A stretch of DNA of 64,000 nt from Prunus persica (lineage: Eukaryota > Streptophyta > Magnoliopsida > Rosales > Rosaceae), in the NCBI RefSeq assembly GCF_000346465.2, contig NC_034010.1:26498643-26562642 (forward strand), written 5' to 3'. Both the position numbers and the translations under genes were made by a program. Below the pieces are notes generated by a model, which worked only from the letters and a program-made list of their open reading frames with translations, ran no database searches and was not told where the DNA came from. Of this stretch, positions 23,237 through 35,312 are shown piece by piece; within the stretch, counting starts at the first letter, position 1, and each line of letters begins with the position of its first letter.

Positions 23237-24327
23237 GTTGCATTTTTCATAATATTTAACTCTTTGAAGCCACAATTAAATTTTGCGGACAATCTCCATC
23301 AAACACCTCTCAATAAATACATAATCAAGGGAGGAGGTGGGTGGCTCATCGGCCACCCCGGGTCCATATATTATACAGTGTTCATACTTCAAATTCATAG
23401 ACAAACCCCACTCCCTCTCCGTTTCTCTCTCTAGCTGTATTTATAATATGCTTATTTATTACAAAAATAACTGGATGGTGCGCATTGCATATATTAAGTA
23501 AATTTAGATTTTAGGCACCGCTAGATTTAATGGACTAGTCTAATAGGACCTTGACGCTACACGTGTCTAGAAACTGTGGGGCCACATGGGCTATCAGATT
23601 TGGCAGCTTTCTTTGAAGTTTGAAAGTCAGAACTGCTGAACTTGGAAACTCAAAGCTCTCTCTCTTCCCCATTCATTCAAAGTATAGGACTGGAAGTACT
23701 TTTTGCTTTATTCTTCTTTCCGTGCTGGACCATACTTTTTAGGGATATTTTAGGACTTTTGAAAAATTCTAATTGCTCTCAAATTGGTTGTTGGTTGTGT
23801 TGTGTATGTGCGCCATTGCGGCCTTCTTCTGCTCTGCTGCCTGCTCTCAATCAAGTACAAAGCGCAGGCCTCTGTAATCTTTTGGCTATCACTTTAGAAA
23901 AAAGCACATTTATTATGGTTTTCATAGAAAGCGAAACTTGTGTTCACATTCTTTGTCCTCTACCTTTTTAGATTTACGCAAATTCTTTGTTCATACGCAG
24001 CGCACACATGCATTGGCAATTTGGCAATGCCATATACAGTTTTAAATAATAAAAACACACCAGGAAATAGAAAAGAAAAAAAAGAGAGAATGAAGCTGCA
24101 AATCAAGACTGTAATTTTTCTGGCTGTTAGTGTTCACAAAATTCTACACTACAGCTCAAATGTTAGATGGAACTTCTCTCCTAAAATCTTTAGTCTCTAT
24201 ATCCAAAAAGGTAAAACGGTAAAAACCCATCCACATTATCCTAAAGAAAGACACAGAAATTGACAAAAAATTTGAACAAATAATTCTCCTCTTTTTTTCT
24301 TGTTTTCTTTTATGGGCAGAGCATCAC

Positions 24328-26742
24328 TTACAATTCTGCAGAGGTGATTGAGATTGCACCACTGGAGATGCTGCCATGGCTTTCATCGCAGAGACTAAAT
24401 GCCCTTTCCAAATTGGCCACAATATCAGCCATGGTTGGCCTATCTTTCCCTTCCAAATTCACACAATGCATTGCAGTATATGCCACCAGCTCAACCGCCT
24501 CAGCTTCATTCACTTCCGGAGGCCCAACCCTTCTGTCCAACACCCTCGCCAGCTCTCCGGCCATAATCGCCGGCACGGCAAAGTCCACGACACTTATCGG
24601 GGTCCCTCCGTTCTCGCCGTCCTTGAATATTGCCCTCTTCCCTGTCAAAAGCTCCAACAGCACCACTCCAAGCCCATACACATCACTCTTTGCTGTCAAC
24701 AAGTTGAGGCCATAGTACTCTGGATCAATGTAGCCAACTGTTCCAGCGGCCTTCTTTGGCCTGTAATCAGCATCTGCTTCAGGACCCATCAACGACAACC
24801 CGAAATCGGAGACTCTGGCTGTCCAATTGTTGTCCAGCAGAATGTTTGATGACTTTATGTCCCTGTGAATTATAGAAGGGACTGCATAATTGTGCAGATA
24901 TTCGATGCCTCGAGCAGCATCTAAGGCCACCTTGATCCTCATTTTCCACGAATTCAATAAACTACTACTCTTTTCGACATTGTTCTTGTCATGCAAATGA
25001 TCATACAGCGCACCGTTTTTCATGTATTCATAAACCAAGAGCCTCTCATCCCTCTCTTCACAGTACCCAACAAGCCTCACCAAGTGTTTGTGATGAACCC
25101 TTGACAAGAAGGCCAATTCTGAGTCAAAGGCACTCTCTTTCTCTTGAAACTTCTTCATCTTCGACGCTGTTTCGCCTCTTTTGATGGCCACCTCACGCCC
25201 ATCACTCAGTTTGCCTCTGTACACAACACCAAAGCTTCCAGCGCCAATCTTGTTCTCCGATGAGAAGTCATTGGTGGCTGTTGCAAGCTCCGCCAGTGAG
25301 AACTCCTCTGCCCTGTCGGGGTGTTTCGCCGACGAGGTTCCACTCCTCTGGCGCCTCATAATTCTCGACCCTTGGCGCCTAATGGTGGACGATCTCGATG
25401 GGGGGCTATTGTTTGATGTTGTGCCATTGCCATTGTTAGAGCTAGCAGCTCTGGTGATTGTAGGCTGCACTGAATTGTGAATTTTCTTGTCCCCAAAACA
25501 AACGCCTGTCCATAAACAATAAACAATTGTGCAAATACCTGCAAAGATTCCTACAGAACCCACAATCGCAAACGCCAATAAACCCGTCGTCAGAGCCTTA
25601 GATGGAGGTGATGGGGGCGAAACTGATGGAGATGGCGGCAATGGCAATGCCGGTGGTGTTGGTGGTGGCGGTGGCAATGAAATTGGACGCACACAGGGCT
25701 TGCAAATGTTACCAGAGCCATCACAGAGTTTTTGAGATTCGGGATAAATACCACAGTTGCAAGAAGATGGAACACAAGGGCCTGGAAGAAGCTGAGGCAA
25801 ATCGAGCTCATCCCCTGACCCAGGCCAACCAGGACCCCAACAAATAATTGACAAATTCATCGTGGTCAATCCACAAGTGAAATTCAACCCAGAAACAATG
25901 GTTTCAAAAGACACCCCCTTGGTTTCGTTGACTGAATATTCGCCTCCGCCGCCCCAACAAATCACAGACTGGTTTAATGTCCTGATTGCGCAACTGTGGT
26001 TACCTCCAAGGGCCAAAGCAGAGTATTCAAATGGCGAGCCAATAGGGGCGTTTAACTGGCCATGATCATTGCTCCCTTTGCAGACCAGAAGCCCAGTAAT
26101 GTTGAGCCCACACACGTGCGAACCACCGGCTACAATGCTCAACATTGACATGTTCCTGAACCCGTTTTCAGTCTCATTCGCCATTAAAGTACTACCAGAC
26201 CCCCAACACCGAACCCGAAGGCTAGACTTCAAAATTCCGCAAGAGAAGCCCGACCCAGATGAAATTGACTCGAATTGCTCCGACCCAGATGGAAATTCGG
26301 AGAAGTCCTTGGCTCTCCAGCATTTCACAGCGCCTGTACCGACCACTCTAGCGCAGATATGGCTGTCGCCGACTGACAGATTTTCTAACAAAAAGGTTTC
26401 GTTGAAGTATAGGCGTTTGGAATGAAAGGTCGAGTTTCGGGACGAGAAGTTCTCCCAGCAGAGGAGGCTGTAGCCGCCGGAGCGGATGCCGCAGAGGAAT
26501 GTCCGGCCGCCGGAGATGGCGGAGAACGAGATGTTGGGTTCGACGGTGACGTTTTCTCCACGGCGGTAGCAGAGTATGCGCTGCCGCGGTTGGCCTGAAA
26601 CGAGGCCGCATACGGTGCCGGAGGCGGAGACGATGGCGAGGGTGGAGCCGGAGCCTAAGGCATGATTTGAGGGGAGGGTGAAGAGGAGGGTGGTGATGAA
26701 GGTGGTGAAGGTGGTGAGGAAAGAGAAGGGTAGTTTCGTCAT
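24328..26742 (-). CDS. CRINKLY4-related receptor-like serine/threonine kinase (CCR3 type)
   Basis: Intronless, 804 residues. A signal peptide (about 1-28, hydrophobic to NHALG) is followed by an ectodomain of crinkly/RCC1-like repeats (recurrent Cys and Trp, such as ICARVVGTGAVKCW and CAIRTLNQSVICWG) with many N-glycosylation sequons. Then come a Cys-rich patch (PCVPSSCNCG), a Pro-rich hinge (LPPPPPTPP), a transmembrane helix (about 382-405) and a cytoplasmic kinase domain (about 490-785). Catalytic residues are present: Lys521 in VAIK, HRD with Asp628 and DFG with Asp646. A plasma-membrane receptor kinase is predicted; CR4 relatives act in epidermal and organ patterning, but the ligand and role of CCR3 members are poorly known. 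The N-terminal pattern LGSGST and SGQPRQRILCY recalls Arabidopsis CCR3 (At3g55950), and the next gene matches At3g55960. Confidence 0.93.
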   Translation of the reverse strand: MTKLPFSFLTTFTTFITTLLFTLPSNHALGSGSTLAIVSASGTVCGLVSGQPRQRILCYRRGENVTVEPNISFSAISGGRTFLCGIRSGGYSLLCWENFSSRNSTFHSKRLYFNETFLLENLSVGDSHICARVVGTGAVKCWRAKDFSEFPSGSEQFESISSGSGFSCGILKSSLRVRCWGSGSTLMANETENGFRNMSMLSIVAGGSHVCGLNITGLLVCKGSNDHGQLNAPIGSPFEYSALALGGNHSCAIRTLNQSVICWGGGGEYSVNETKGVSFETIVSGLNFTCGLTTMNLSIICWGPGWPGSGDELDLPQLLPGPCVPSSCNCGIYPESQKLCDGSGNICKPCVRPISLPPPPPTPPALPLPPSPSVSPPSPPSKALTTGLLAFAIVGSVGIFAGICTIVYCLWTGVCFGDKKIHNSVQPTITRAASSNNGNGTTSNNSPPSRSSTIRRQGSRIMRRQRSGTSSAKHPDRAEEFSLAELATATNDFSSENKIGAGSFGVVYRGKLSDGREVAIKRGETASKMKKFQEKESAFDSELAFLSRVHHKHLVRLVGYCEERDERLLVYEYMKNGALYDHLHDKNNVEKSSSLLNSWKMRIKVALDAARGIEYLHNYAVPSIIHRDIKSSNILLDNNWTARVSDFGLSLMGPEADADYRPKKAAGTVGYIDPEYYGLNLLTAKSDVYGLGVVLLELLTGKRAIFKDGENGGTPISVVDFAVPAIMAGELARVLDRRVGPPEVNEAEAVELVAYTAMHCVNLEGKDRPTMADIVANLERAFSLCDESHGSISSGAISITSAEL

Positions 26743-26767
26743 CTAAAAGAGCGGAGATTGACGGCAT
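26348..26767 (-). other. Upstream ATG with out-of-frame ORF overlapping the CCR3 start
   Basis: An ATG at 26767, 25 nt before the CCR3 ATG, opens a 139-codon ORF in another frame (MPSISALLDDETT...), His/Arg/Leu-rich. If the leader includes it, scanning ribosomes would meet it first. Its -3 base is C, a weak context. The protein is low complexity and is probably not functional as a product. Confidence 0.3.
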
Positions 26768-29700
26768 GGGTGGTGGGTTTTGGACTCTCTGGTCTGCTTC
26801 ATTGGTGGAGCTCTAGGCGTCTACATGCGCACAGACACAGAGGAAGAGAGAGACACAGAGCAATCCCAAGTTAGATTTGGGAGCTCAGAAACTGATAAAA
26901 GACTCGGGTTTCAGGTTGTTTCATAGCATTTATATTAATCCGTTTATTTCATTCTTCTTTTTCCTTTTTTTGTTTGGGACATTTTCGAAACTAGCCATTT
27001 TCCTAATTCAATTTTTTTTTTCCCCCTTTAGCAATTTTTATTTATTTAATAATTTTCAAAAGCCAATTTAAAGAATACTAAAATTGTAGTCGTCTCCGAA
27101 ACCTCTAGGGTCGCTCCACGAACGAACCTCTTCAGTTTTGAGTAATGCTTGAACTCCTTCCTAGAATGTATTGCAAATATGATTGAAAAGGACAATGGAG
27201 GAAAAAAAAAAAAAAGGGGGGGGGGGAGCAAGTTTATGTGGTTATCTTCGTATGCATAGTTATTATGCAACGGTCGAGAATTTATATTTCAATTATCACA
27301 AAAGATATTCTCACGAGTCGCGTGCTAATAAGCTTACAATTTCTTATAACAAAAAATAAAATTGCATTTGTGTCATATATGGTGTAACCGGCCTTTGAGT
27401 AATATCCAATAAGCATGTAACCATCTTTTAAACTTCAATATAACCATTTAAAACTATGTTTTATTTAATTTTTACTTTTCATTGTATTTGCTGTCATTCT
27501 TTGAATTTATTTATTTCTTCACGTATTTTCTTTATGAAACTAGTTGTGTGGAACCAAGTTTTAGAAAGCCGCTGGGAACAATCATAACACGTGTGGGAAA
27601 ATAAATCTGAATTAGGCTCCCTGAGGGGTGAAGCACGTGTAATGTGCATGCGTCATGCAAAAAAAGGGATTTCAGGAAATGAAAATATTTATGAGGGAGT
27701 AGGTAGGGTGAGATATTTGACCAAATTCATATATTGTAATTTGAAAATTAAACATTCAAATTAGAAACATAATCAGTGAATTAGTAAGTGTAAAATAAAA
27801 TAAAATGTTTTAGAGAAAACGAAAACAAAGAAAGAAAGATAAATGAAAGGGAAGGGTGGTTTCGTGGACTCGGCTTGTTAATTTGCTACTTTGTTTATGG
27901 TCAAACACGTTTGACAGAGACCCCAAATAAAGGTGGGCAGGTCACTCGAAAATCCCAGATAAAATACATCCCAGTCGTTATTTTTCAAGTTTACCAATTC
28001 ACCCAATCTTTCACCATCACAATTCACAAAGTCTCTCTTTTTCTTCCCATTTTTGCATACGTGTATATATGTATATATATAAAGGTTTTCAGCTAAATTT
28101 GTCAAGTTTAATATGAACAGGTAACTAAATCTTAATAAGTTTGATACGACTATTATTAACACCAATCCCGCTCACCTAATGACGTGCCTTAGGTCAGCAG
28201 GTGCAATTAACACACAATCTCCAATTAAAATACGCAACACAACTTGCAAATCAAAAATGGGAGGAATTGTATACCTATAACCAATTCAAAAAATGGATGT
28301 AATTGTTGTTGTAACCTAATTAATATACACATATGTATATATAAGCCCCCAAATGAGAAGGGAAAAAAAATTATTAAATGGAGAAAACAAAAAGAATGTC
28401 GGCAAAAATAGATATAAGTATTCAAATCATCTCAGAAAAGGTAAAGCAGACATGTTTAGTTAATTCAATTGTGTAGTGTGTACGTGAATATTGAGTAATC
28501 TAAGCACATTTCCTAATGATAATTAATTAGTTGCATTGCATTTGAAGATGAGGAAGAACCTTCTATTCTGTTGTCTAATCGCATTTCAACGTTTGACGTG
28601 TGAAAAAGACAGTCTTTCTCATAATGAAACAAAATAAGGACTCTTTTTATTTCTCTCTTTCTTCTTTTTGGGTCTGAATACACCAATTAGTAATGCATAT
28701 ATACTGAAGATTTGGTTGCTATGTGCATACTGCATATATATATATATATATTTTCCCCTCGAAAGAATGAACACGTTATTTCCAAATAGAGATTACAAAA
28801 AATCCAATACAAAGTCAGAAAAAGAAAAATAAGGACTAAAAAAAAAATGAACACGTTATTACCAAATAGAGATTACAAAAAATCCAATACAAAGTCAGAA
28901 AAAGAAAAATAAGGACTAAAAATATATATATATATATATATTAAAGTCTAACTCCAAATACAAAATACATGCCCAAAACAACAAACAACCCAAAAAAATA
29001 CATAAATTCTATAATCAAATCCTACAAATAATAAGTCGCCACCGCCAACGCCACCATAAGAAGAAAAAGGTCCAAAAGAACCAACAAATGGGATCTGCAG
29101 AGCATGGGTTTTGGGGAGCAATTCACCAATAGTTATCATAAGCATGCGATCAAAGTGGGGGTCAAAATTGACCCATAAGTTACAGAGTCCACACCTCCGT
29201 AACAAAAGCTCATATATATGAGGATGGGTTGTAGGGGAGACGCAGATGCAGCAAGCCAGTAGACGACTAAGAAAATCATAGAGAGAGAGAGAGAGAGAGA
29301 GAGAAGAGGATTTTAGGGTTTCAGATCTCATGGAAGGAAGAGAGGAAAGAACTTATTTATGATGATGGGAGGAGATGAGGAGGAGGTGAGAGAGGTGTGA
29401 TGGTTGAAGTGAAGTGGAAGAGGAGATACATATTTCTTCATCTAGTTTTAAGTTCATTAGGCTTTTCTACATTTTTGTCAAAATATGATAAACATTTTAG
29501 TAAGATTGAGCAATAATTCATTACTATCAACATCGATATTGTTTTCAACTTAATCACATTTATAATTCAACGAGATGAAGTTTTATCATAAAAGACATAC
29601 TCACTTATAAATTGTATTTTATTTCACAATACTTTTACATTCTTGTACATAGCTTTTGCTTTTAGACAAAAGATGGGGATTGTATTTATCTAAACTAATG

Positions 29701-31941
29701 AAATAAGATAGTAAAAAGGTACTTTTGAGCTTTGACTGGAAAAAGAGTTTTGACCCAATATTTGTTGATCATTAGATAAATTTAAGCAATCTCCTAAACT
29801 GCCCAAAGGAGGCTTGAATATAATTAAAGCACTCAAATGGGGAAAATAACCTCATTTATGATAAAACAATAATAAATAGGTTTAAAAATAGTGTGAACTG
29901 TGAAGGAAAGTTGTAGTGCATAGTTGTCAACAGAGTTAAGATATAATAAAAAGGCAACCAACTGCAAAAGTGATTGAACAACACAAGAGCATCTGGGCCC
30001 AAGTTTTTGTATTAGTATACTCATAGCTGTTGCGCAAGATTAGGACAGAGCTAATCTAATAAAAAATATATCCAACTTCATTATGTTTTTTTAATTCTTT
30101 TTTAAATACATTAAAATTATCCTTACAGACTCTCCAATCTTGTGGCATCAATATATATATATATATATATTATATGTGTCGAATGTTGACTGGCTACAGA
30201 TATAATAATTTATGCAGTGCAGCATATAAAGATAATGATGCAGAAGTTGGCCTTTTCCAGATTTTCAGTTTTATTTATTATTGTTTTTAACAAAGGTAGA
30301 GCTGAAACCTAGAAATGCTGGGCTTTTTGTGAGGTTGAGAAAAGTTGGCGATGAAACTCAAGGCAACATAGGCATGTTATCAAGATTCAGCTTGTCTGGG
30401 TTTGGCAAGTTTTGAGAAAGCGATACATTTAAAAAAAATTAAATGAAAGGCAACAGCCAAATTACCAAGAAGGCAAGAATGAACACAAAATACGAATATA
30501 GATAATAAAAAAAGTGAAAAATAAGGCAGACCCTCGTGCCTTTGCCTTTTGTCACTGAATATATAAGAGCCAAGCTGTTAAAGGAACCATGAGTGCCTAA
30601 CATAATGTCGGATTGCTGGCTGCTCCTCAATTAACACGACATGATTAACAACTAAACAACCTTAAAGAAGTTATGAAGAAAGAAGGGTGTCCTTGTTGCT
30701 GTGCCAGATAATTTGAGAGGCACAAAGATCAAGGTAGGGCAAGGTGAAGAAAGATATGCAGAGTTAATTTTAATTTGGCCAAGGCTCGGTGGTGGTGAGC
30801 CAATGGAGTCTAACTCAGCGGAATGTTCAAACTATCATGATACTTTGGTAGTATGTATGCGTGAGAAATCCTCTCATCTTGTAAACTAGCGCTTGTATTT
30901 GAAAAAGGCTTGGCAGTAGTGAATCAAATTTTACCAGCGGTTGCAGCTGAGGCCTAGTGTTAACCATCCAACAGGCTCAGCCTAAAAATGTCAATTCACA
31001 TGATGATAGTTCAGTCCAGTTTGGCCCTAAAGACTCTTTTTGGGTTTTCCCTCAAAGTGACACAGAGACTAGCAGTTGGGCTGAAGTTTGGTCTGTCAAT
31101 GTACTTTCTGGTGGTTCAAGGGGCTAGGATTAGAATTTAGAATTGTTAGGTTACTTCTGGTCACACTCAACTCAGGACCAGACAGAACTGATTTTCTTCC
31201 TATGTATCTATTTATGAATGCGTAGACTCGGTCTAAGCCAAGTTATACTCTGTTTTTTTTTGGTAGTTTTAAGTTTCACTCTGTAGGATTTTATGTTGTA
31301 CCAGAAAAAAATTGATGACAGAAAACAGAACTGAAATATACAACCATTAGGTCTTCCCCATTGCTACAGCTAAGACCATTAGGATTTTATGTTGTACCAG
31401 AAAGAAACCCGTAATTTCATATTTGTGTTTGAATTTAACTTAAAACCCAAATCTGGATTCAAAAAGAACTTGGATATTACATTTGAGATGGCCTTAGAAA
31501 ATCTTTGGTGTAATTCCAATTCGAGCACGAATGCTTACACATGCAAACTGGTGGCATTCCGTTGAGTTCTGACTCTTTTGAGTTCATATCAGCAGCATAC
31601 AAAACACAAGCATGATGAGAAACGTATAAACTGCTAATAATTATTGGCAACAATTTCACAAAATCCTAACAAATTACATAAGGGATTGAAGAGAACAGCA
31701 AGCAATATAGACAAAGTTACACAAAAATCATAGTAAACAAATCTAGACACAAATGGTTTTCGTATGATAGTGAGATGAAGCACTAGGACCTCTGGTCAAA
31801 AGACAGCCTTGTATCAACAAATTGCAGTGCACACACTGAAGCTGTACAGACACTCCCTTTGAGGCTTGAACTAAGCAACGGTTGAGGATTTGCATGAAAG
31901 AAGAATGGGAATTTCATTGCATATAATTATTGAAAATCCTA
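26743..31941. other. 5.2-kb intergenic region upstream of CCR3
   Basis: AT-rich DNA. It contains the CCR3 promoter, an A-run followed by a G-run near 27199-27228, (TA)n runs at about 28735-28751, 28921-28941 and 30152-30170, an 80-bp tandem duplication (28767-28922), a (GA)n run at 29281-29303 and a 24-bp direct repeat at 31284 and 31380. The 127-codon minus-strand ORF at 28948-29331 runs through the (GA)n tract and is not supported. No RNA gene recognised. Confidence 0.5.
28767..28922. repeat. 80-bp tandem duplication flanked by (TA)n
   Basis: ATGAACACGTTATT starts at 28767 and again at 28847. The two copies are nearly identical (one clear T/A difference). (TA)n runs lie on both sides, suggesting slippage or unequal exchange. 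Confidence 0.9.
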
Positions 31942-34240
31942 CTATTTCCAACTTGTTGAAGGAATCCCCTGCTTTTGAAACCATTCAAGCATGTGAAACC
32001 TTTCATAAAGCACTGGCCTTACATCTTTCTGCAGGGAGAGGTGCTTGAGGAGTGGAAGAAGAACATCCAAAAGCTGAACAACAAAGGTTAAGAGGAAAGG
32101 AAAAGGATGTGAAACCGAGAAGTTAAGTAATAACTGGTAAAGAGCCAGAAATTTCATTAAGTTTGATTTTTCTACCTGTGTGTCGTGTGTTTGCCCAGCA
32201 GAAAATGCAATGCATGGAATTCCATTCAAAGGTTGCAACAAGAAACTGAAAGGGTTGTTGTCAACAATAACAATTCGGCGCATATCCTTTGCTAGGCCAG
32301 AGAGATCCTTCACATGCTCCCGGTATTCCCTGTATTCATCCAACATTAGAGGTTTTACCAAACTAAACAACTTAGTCTTGTGCTGCGAACAACCAAGGGT
32401 TTAAATCCTCGTAATACCAGTACTTGAGCTATTTAAACAAAATTTCAGTAACAACACTCATGGAGCCACAAGGCTGCCTAAAAGTATACATCGACAAATT
32501 GGGATAACGACTTGAAGCAATAAAACATAGGAACACAGAAAGTGATCAACTGTATAGATATATGTCGAAAATCTTATGTTAAGTTTACATTCTATACAGA
32601 GCTTGAAATAACTCTAATAACTTTATGAGCCATCAAGAAAAAGTTTGAAAATTACTAGCTGTGTGCGTGCTACTCCAACACGAATACGCCTTATAACTCA
32701 ATATGGCATTTATGATGTGGTTTCTTGTAAGAGCATAAAAATTTTATCACACTCAATTAGAAGACAACTAGAGACTAGAGTGCTGCGGGTAATAGGCTAA
32801 CTTTATATGGTGATTATATACGTAAGTGATGGTGACATGTTATGAAGGACCATAAGATTTCTGTGTCTGAAAGTGCTTATGACATATGAAGATCTCCAAG
32901 TAAAATACTGAAGCAGCAATTTCAAGAGGACAATTACACGGGCATCAACGTGAGACATATACATTTTTTGCAAAAGCAACAGAAGAAACTCATGTAGATA
33001 GGTCGGATAAAATCTCAGATGAGGTTTTCCTTGCAAATAGCTACTAATTTTGGAAAAGAGACCCAAAACTGTTTACAGAAGATGAAAAATACAGGGAGCA
33101 TCACTCACGTGCTGGTTGTTGAAGGCCGATAAAGTCGACAACTGAATAGATTATCAACATCTATTCTGTCAACAAGTGGTCTAGCATAACCTGATACAAT
33201 TCAGAAACATAGACATTCCAAATAGTTAGAGGAAAAGGAAGGGCCAAATTAAGAGAAAAATAAAAAAGGAAATGGAAGGTTATAAGCAAACCTTCAAGAC
33301 CAGCAGTAAACAACACCAGCTCTGCAAACTGACTGACTTGTCTTAAGAAGTCTTGCAACCCGGGACGCTCAAAGACAGTAACATAATTGACCTTTGGTTT
33401 CCCATCACATTCCTTCAAACTCCAACACACTCGTGTAAACAAACTTTGCATCTTTTGAATGTAGACAAGATAATCAATTAAAGAAGAAAAGCACCTTGTC
33501 TGAAGATACGCATTCAAGCTCAAACCACTTCAACCCACCTTCTGTAGCTTGATCTCGAACGACAGCGGGCAAGCTAGACGACTCATATGCACACACTAGA
33601 GTTTCATCCAGGTCAAGAACTACCTGTAGTAGTGGCTCTTTAGTGCCAAACACACAAAAAAGAAAAGTGCACTGCACACCCACCACACCTCCCTCTCTCT
33701 CTCTCTACTGAATTTCCATATCATCCAGCCATTTTTAGTAAACTAATTCTTCGTCCCATTAGCTTTAATTATTCATCAAATTCGTAAATTAGCTTCTATA
33801 TATAACATTCAACTGATAGCAAAATCAAAACTTTTTTTAATTGATTAATACAGAACATGAATAAAACCAAAAATTAGAACAAGAATTCCAGTAATTCAAG
33901 ATTTTTATTTACAAAAATAGAAAGTTGCTGAAATTCGAATGCGTACCGTGAGCTTGTGGATGCGGTCGTCGGAGTCGGCATCTGGGGTGTCGGCGATTTC
34001 AACGGCGGAGGCGGCGGGAGAGTCGTGCTCGAGCTCCTGCAACTCAACGACCGGCAGGGATTTGAAGGAGGCGGAAGAAGACGAAGCCGAAGACGAAGAA
34101 GAGAGGAGGGGGTGGTGACCGAGGGCTCTGAGGATTTGGAGGAAGATCTGGAAGAAGAAGCCGAACCAGTTCACCAAGGCTCGCCATACTTGGAGAGTCT
34201 TGGGCGAGTAGACCACCTCACCCTGAGTCAACTCGGCCAT
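31942..34240 (-). CDS. Small CTD-phosphatase-like HAD phosphatase (NLI-interacting factor / SCP family)
   Basis: Protein phosphatase of the FCP/SCP type using an Asp nucleophile. Exons on the minus strand: 33947-34240, 33495-33623, 33292-33412, 33109-33190, 32176-32329 and 31942-32073; all GT-AG, 303 residues. A hydrophobic stretch (WFGFFFQIFLQIL, about 25-37) may be a membrane segment or amphipathic helix and is followed by a Ser-rich linker. The catalytic motif VLDLDETLV (residues about 99-107) carries the DxDxT signature; FERPGL, LVLFTAG and IVIVDNNPFSFLLQP are the other FCP-domain motifs, the last with the downstream acidic residue. Neighbours CCR3 and the JOX gene match Arabidopsis At3g55950 and At3g55970, which flank the homologous phosphatase At3g55960. 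The substrate is not known to me. Confidence 0.92.
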
Positions 34241-35312
34241 TGTTTTGGGTTGTCAGAACAGAGGAGGCTGATTGATTGGGCTTTTTGTTCGTTCGTTAAC
34301 TGCGACTCTTTTCTCTCTCTCTTACTAACTCTAAACTCTCATCAGCCAATCAAAACCAAACACACCACCTCTTTGTCTCTATCGTGTTCCTTGTTTTCTC
34401 GGCGATGCTGCTTTCGACGAAGCCTAGAGCGAGGTCGGGTTGCGGACGCCGACGCGCTGCGGAGGCGAGTGAGAGAGAGTTTTGAGGGGTTTCCGAGTGC
34501 AGGGTTTTGACAAAATTTACACGCGCGAAATGAGGGCGTGGAACGTGGAGAAAAGTGGGAAAGTAAATCCTAGTCGCGCCAATCAGAAGAGACAATCTTT
34601 TCTTCTTTAAGACCAACTTTGATAAAATCATCACCACTGAAATAATTCAGTGTTTTTGGGTCTGCATTCAGTGATTGGTGATGATGAGCAAAACTGGATG
34701 AGGAACATTTATTTATTATTATTTCTGTCTTTTTTGGTCAAGGTTTTTTATTTTTTATCTTTCATTTCTACGAATGGAAAATTTGGTAGTCATTTTCTCA
34801 TCTCATAAAACCTGGCACTGACAGCTTCAAACAATTTCACTTATTTTATCTTATCAATCATGGAAAGATTTAAATTTTCTTAGAAAACAAATTCTTTGGT
34901 TTGAATTGGATAACATATCAAATGAGAAAACGACCATTTGGTGTATAGGATTGAATTGGATAACATACCGAATGAGGAAACGACCAATGTAGAATTGGCA
35001 TCTAAAAGAACCGAATCGACGCCAAAAATAGTTTATTACATTTTCTATGACCCAGTCGCTCAGAGATTGCTTATGGGAGCATTTTGTACAAAGAACAAAG
35101 TATGAATATGTTAATCAGCATGAGAATATACGACAGGACAATGCAAAACAGGACATGTACACAAAACCAAAACTGATATTGCATATTGGAAGCGCATCCC
35201 AGTCAGTCCTGTGCCTCATAGGATGCAACTCAACTCTGCTCACAAATGTGCCCTTCAAAACTGAATGTACAGCAAATAAAGCCACGAGGGGAAACCATTA
35301 CCCCCCACAGGT
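34241..35312. other. Intergenic region between the phosphatase and DYRK genes
   Basis: 1.07 kb holding the promoter of the minus-strand phosphatase (GC-rich near 34400-34500) and the 3' UTR of the minus-strand kinase. It contains a 50-bp tandem repeat at 34901-35000. The antisense and flanking ORFs here have no domain. Confidence 0.5.
34901..35000. repeat. 50-bp tandem duplication
   Basis: TTGAATTGGATAACATA starts at 34901 and 34951. Each copy continues with AATGAGRAAACGACCA. The copies differ at a few positions. Confidence 0.85.

Larger units (their letters stand above)
21643..24327. other. Convergent intergenic region NFXL2 / CCR3
   Basis: 2.7 kb between two convergent genes. It contains a 136-nt inverted repeat (22222-22357), an imperfect tandem repeat of about 105 bp (23038-23236) and a CT-rich stretch near 23640. 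The 63-109 codon ORFs show no domains or codon bias and are not called genes. Confidence 0.55.

Noticed and set aside
23642..23971. 109-codon plus-strand ORF near a CT-rich stretch
   Set aside because: Starts at a non-ATG codon; hydrophobic low-complexity sequence without domain or splice evidence.
24344..26425. Several plus-strand ORFs of 67-157 codons
   Set aside because: They lie wholly antisense to the intronless CCR3 coding region.
28948..29331. 127-codon minus-strand ORF between CCR3 and the phosphatase
   Set aside because: It runs through a (GA)n microsatellite giving SLSLSL, and the remainder matches no family.
33956..34510. 184-codon plus-strand ORF
   Set aside because: It is antisense to exon 1 and the leader of the phosphatase gene; Arg/Glu/Gly-rich low complexity from the complement of Ser-rich codons.
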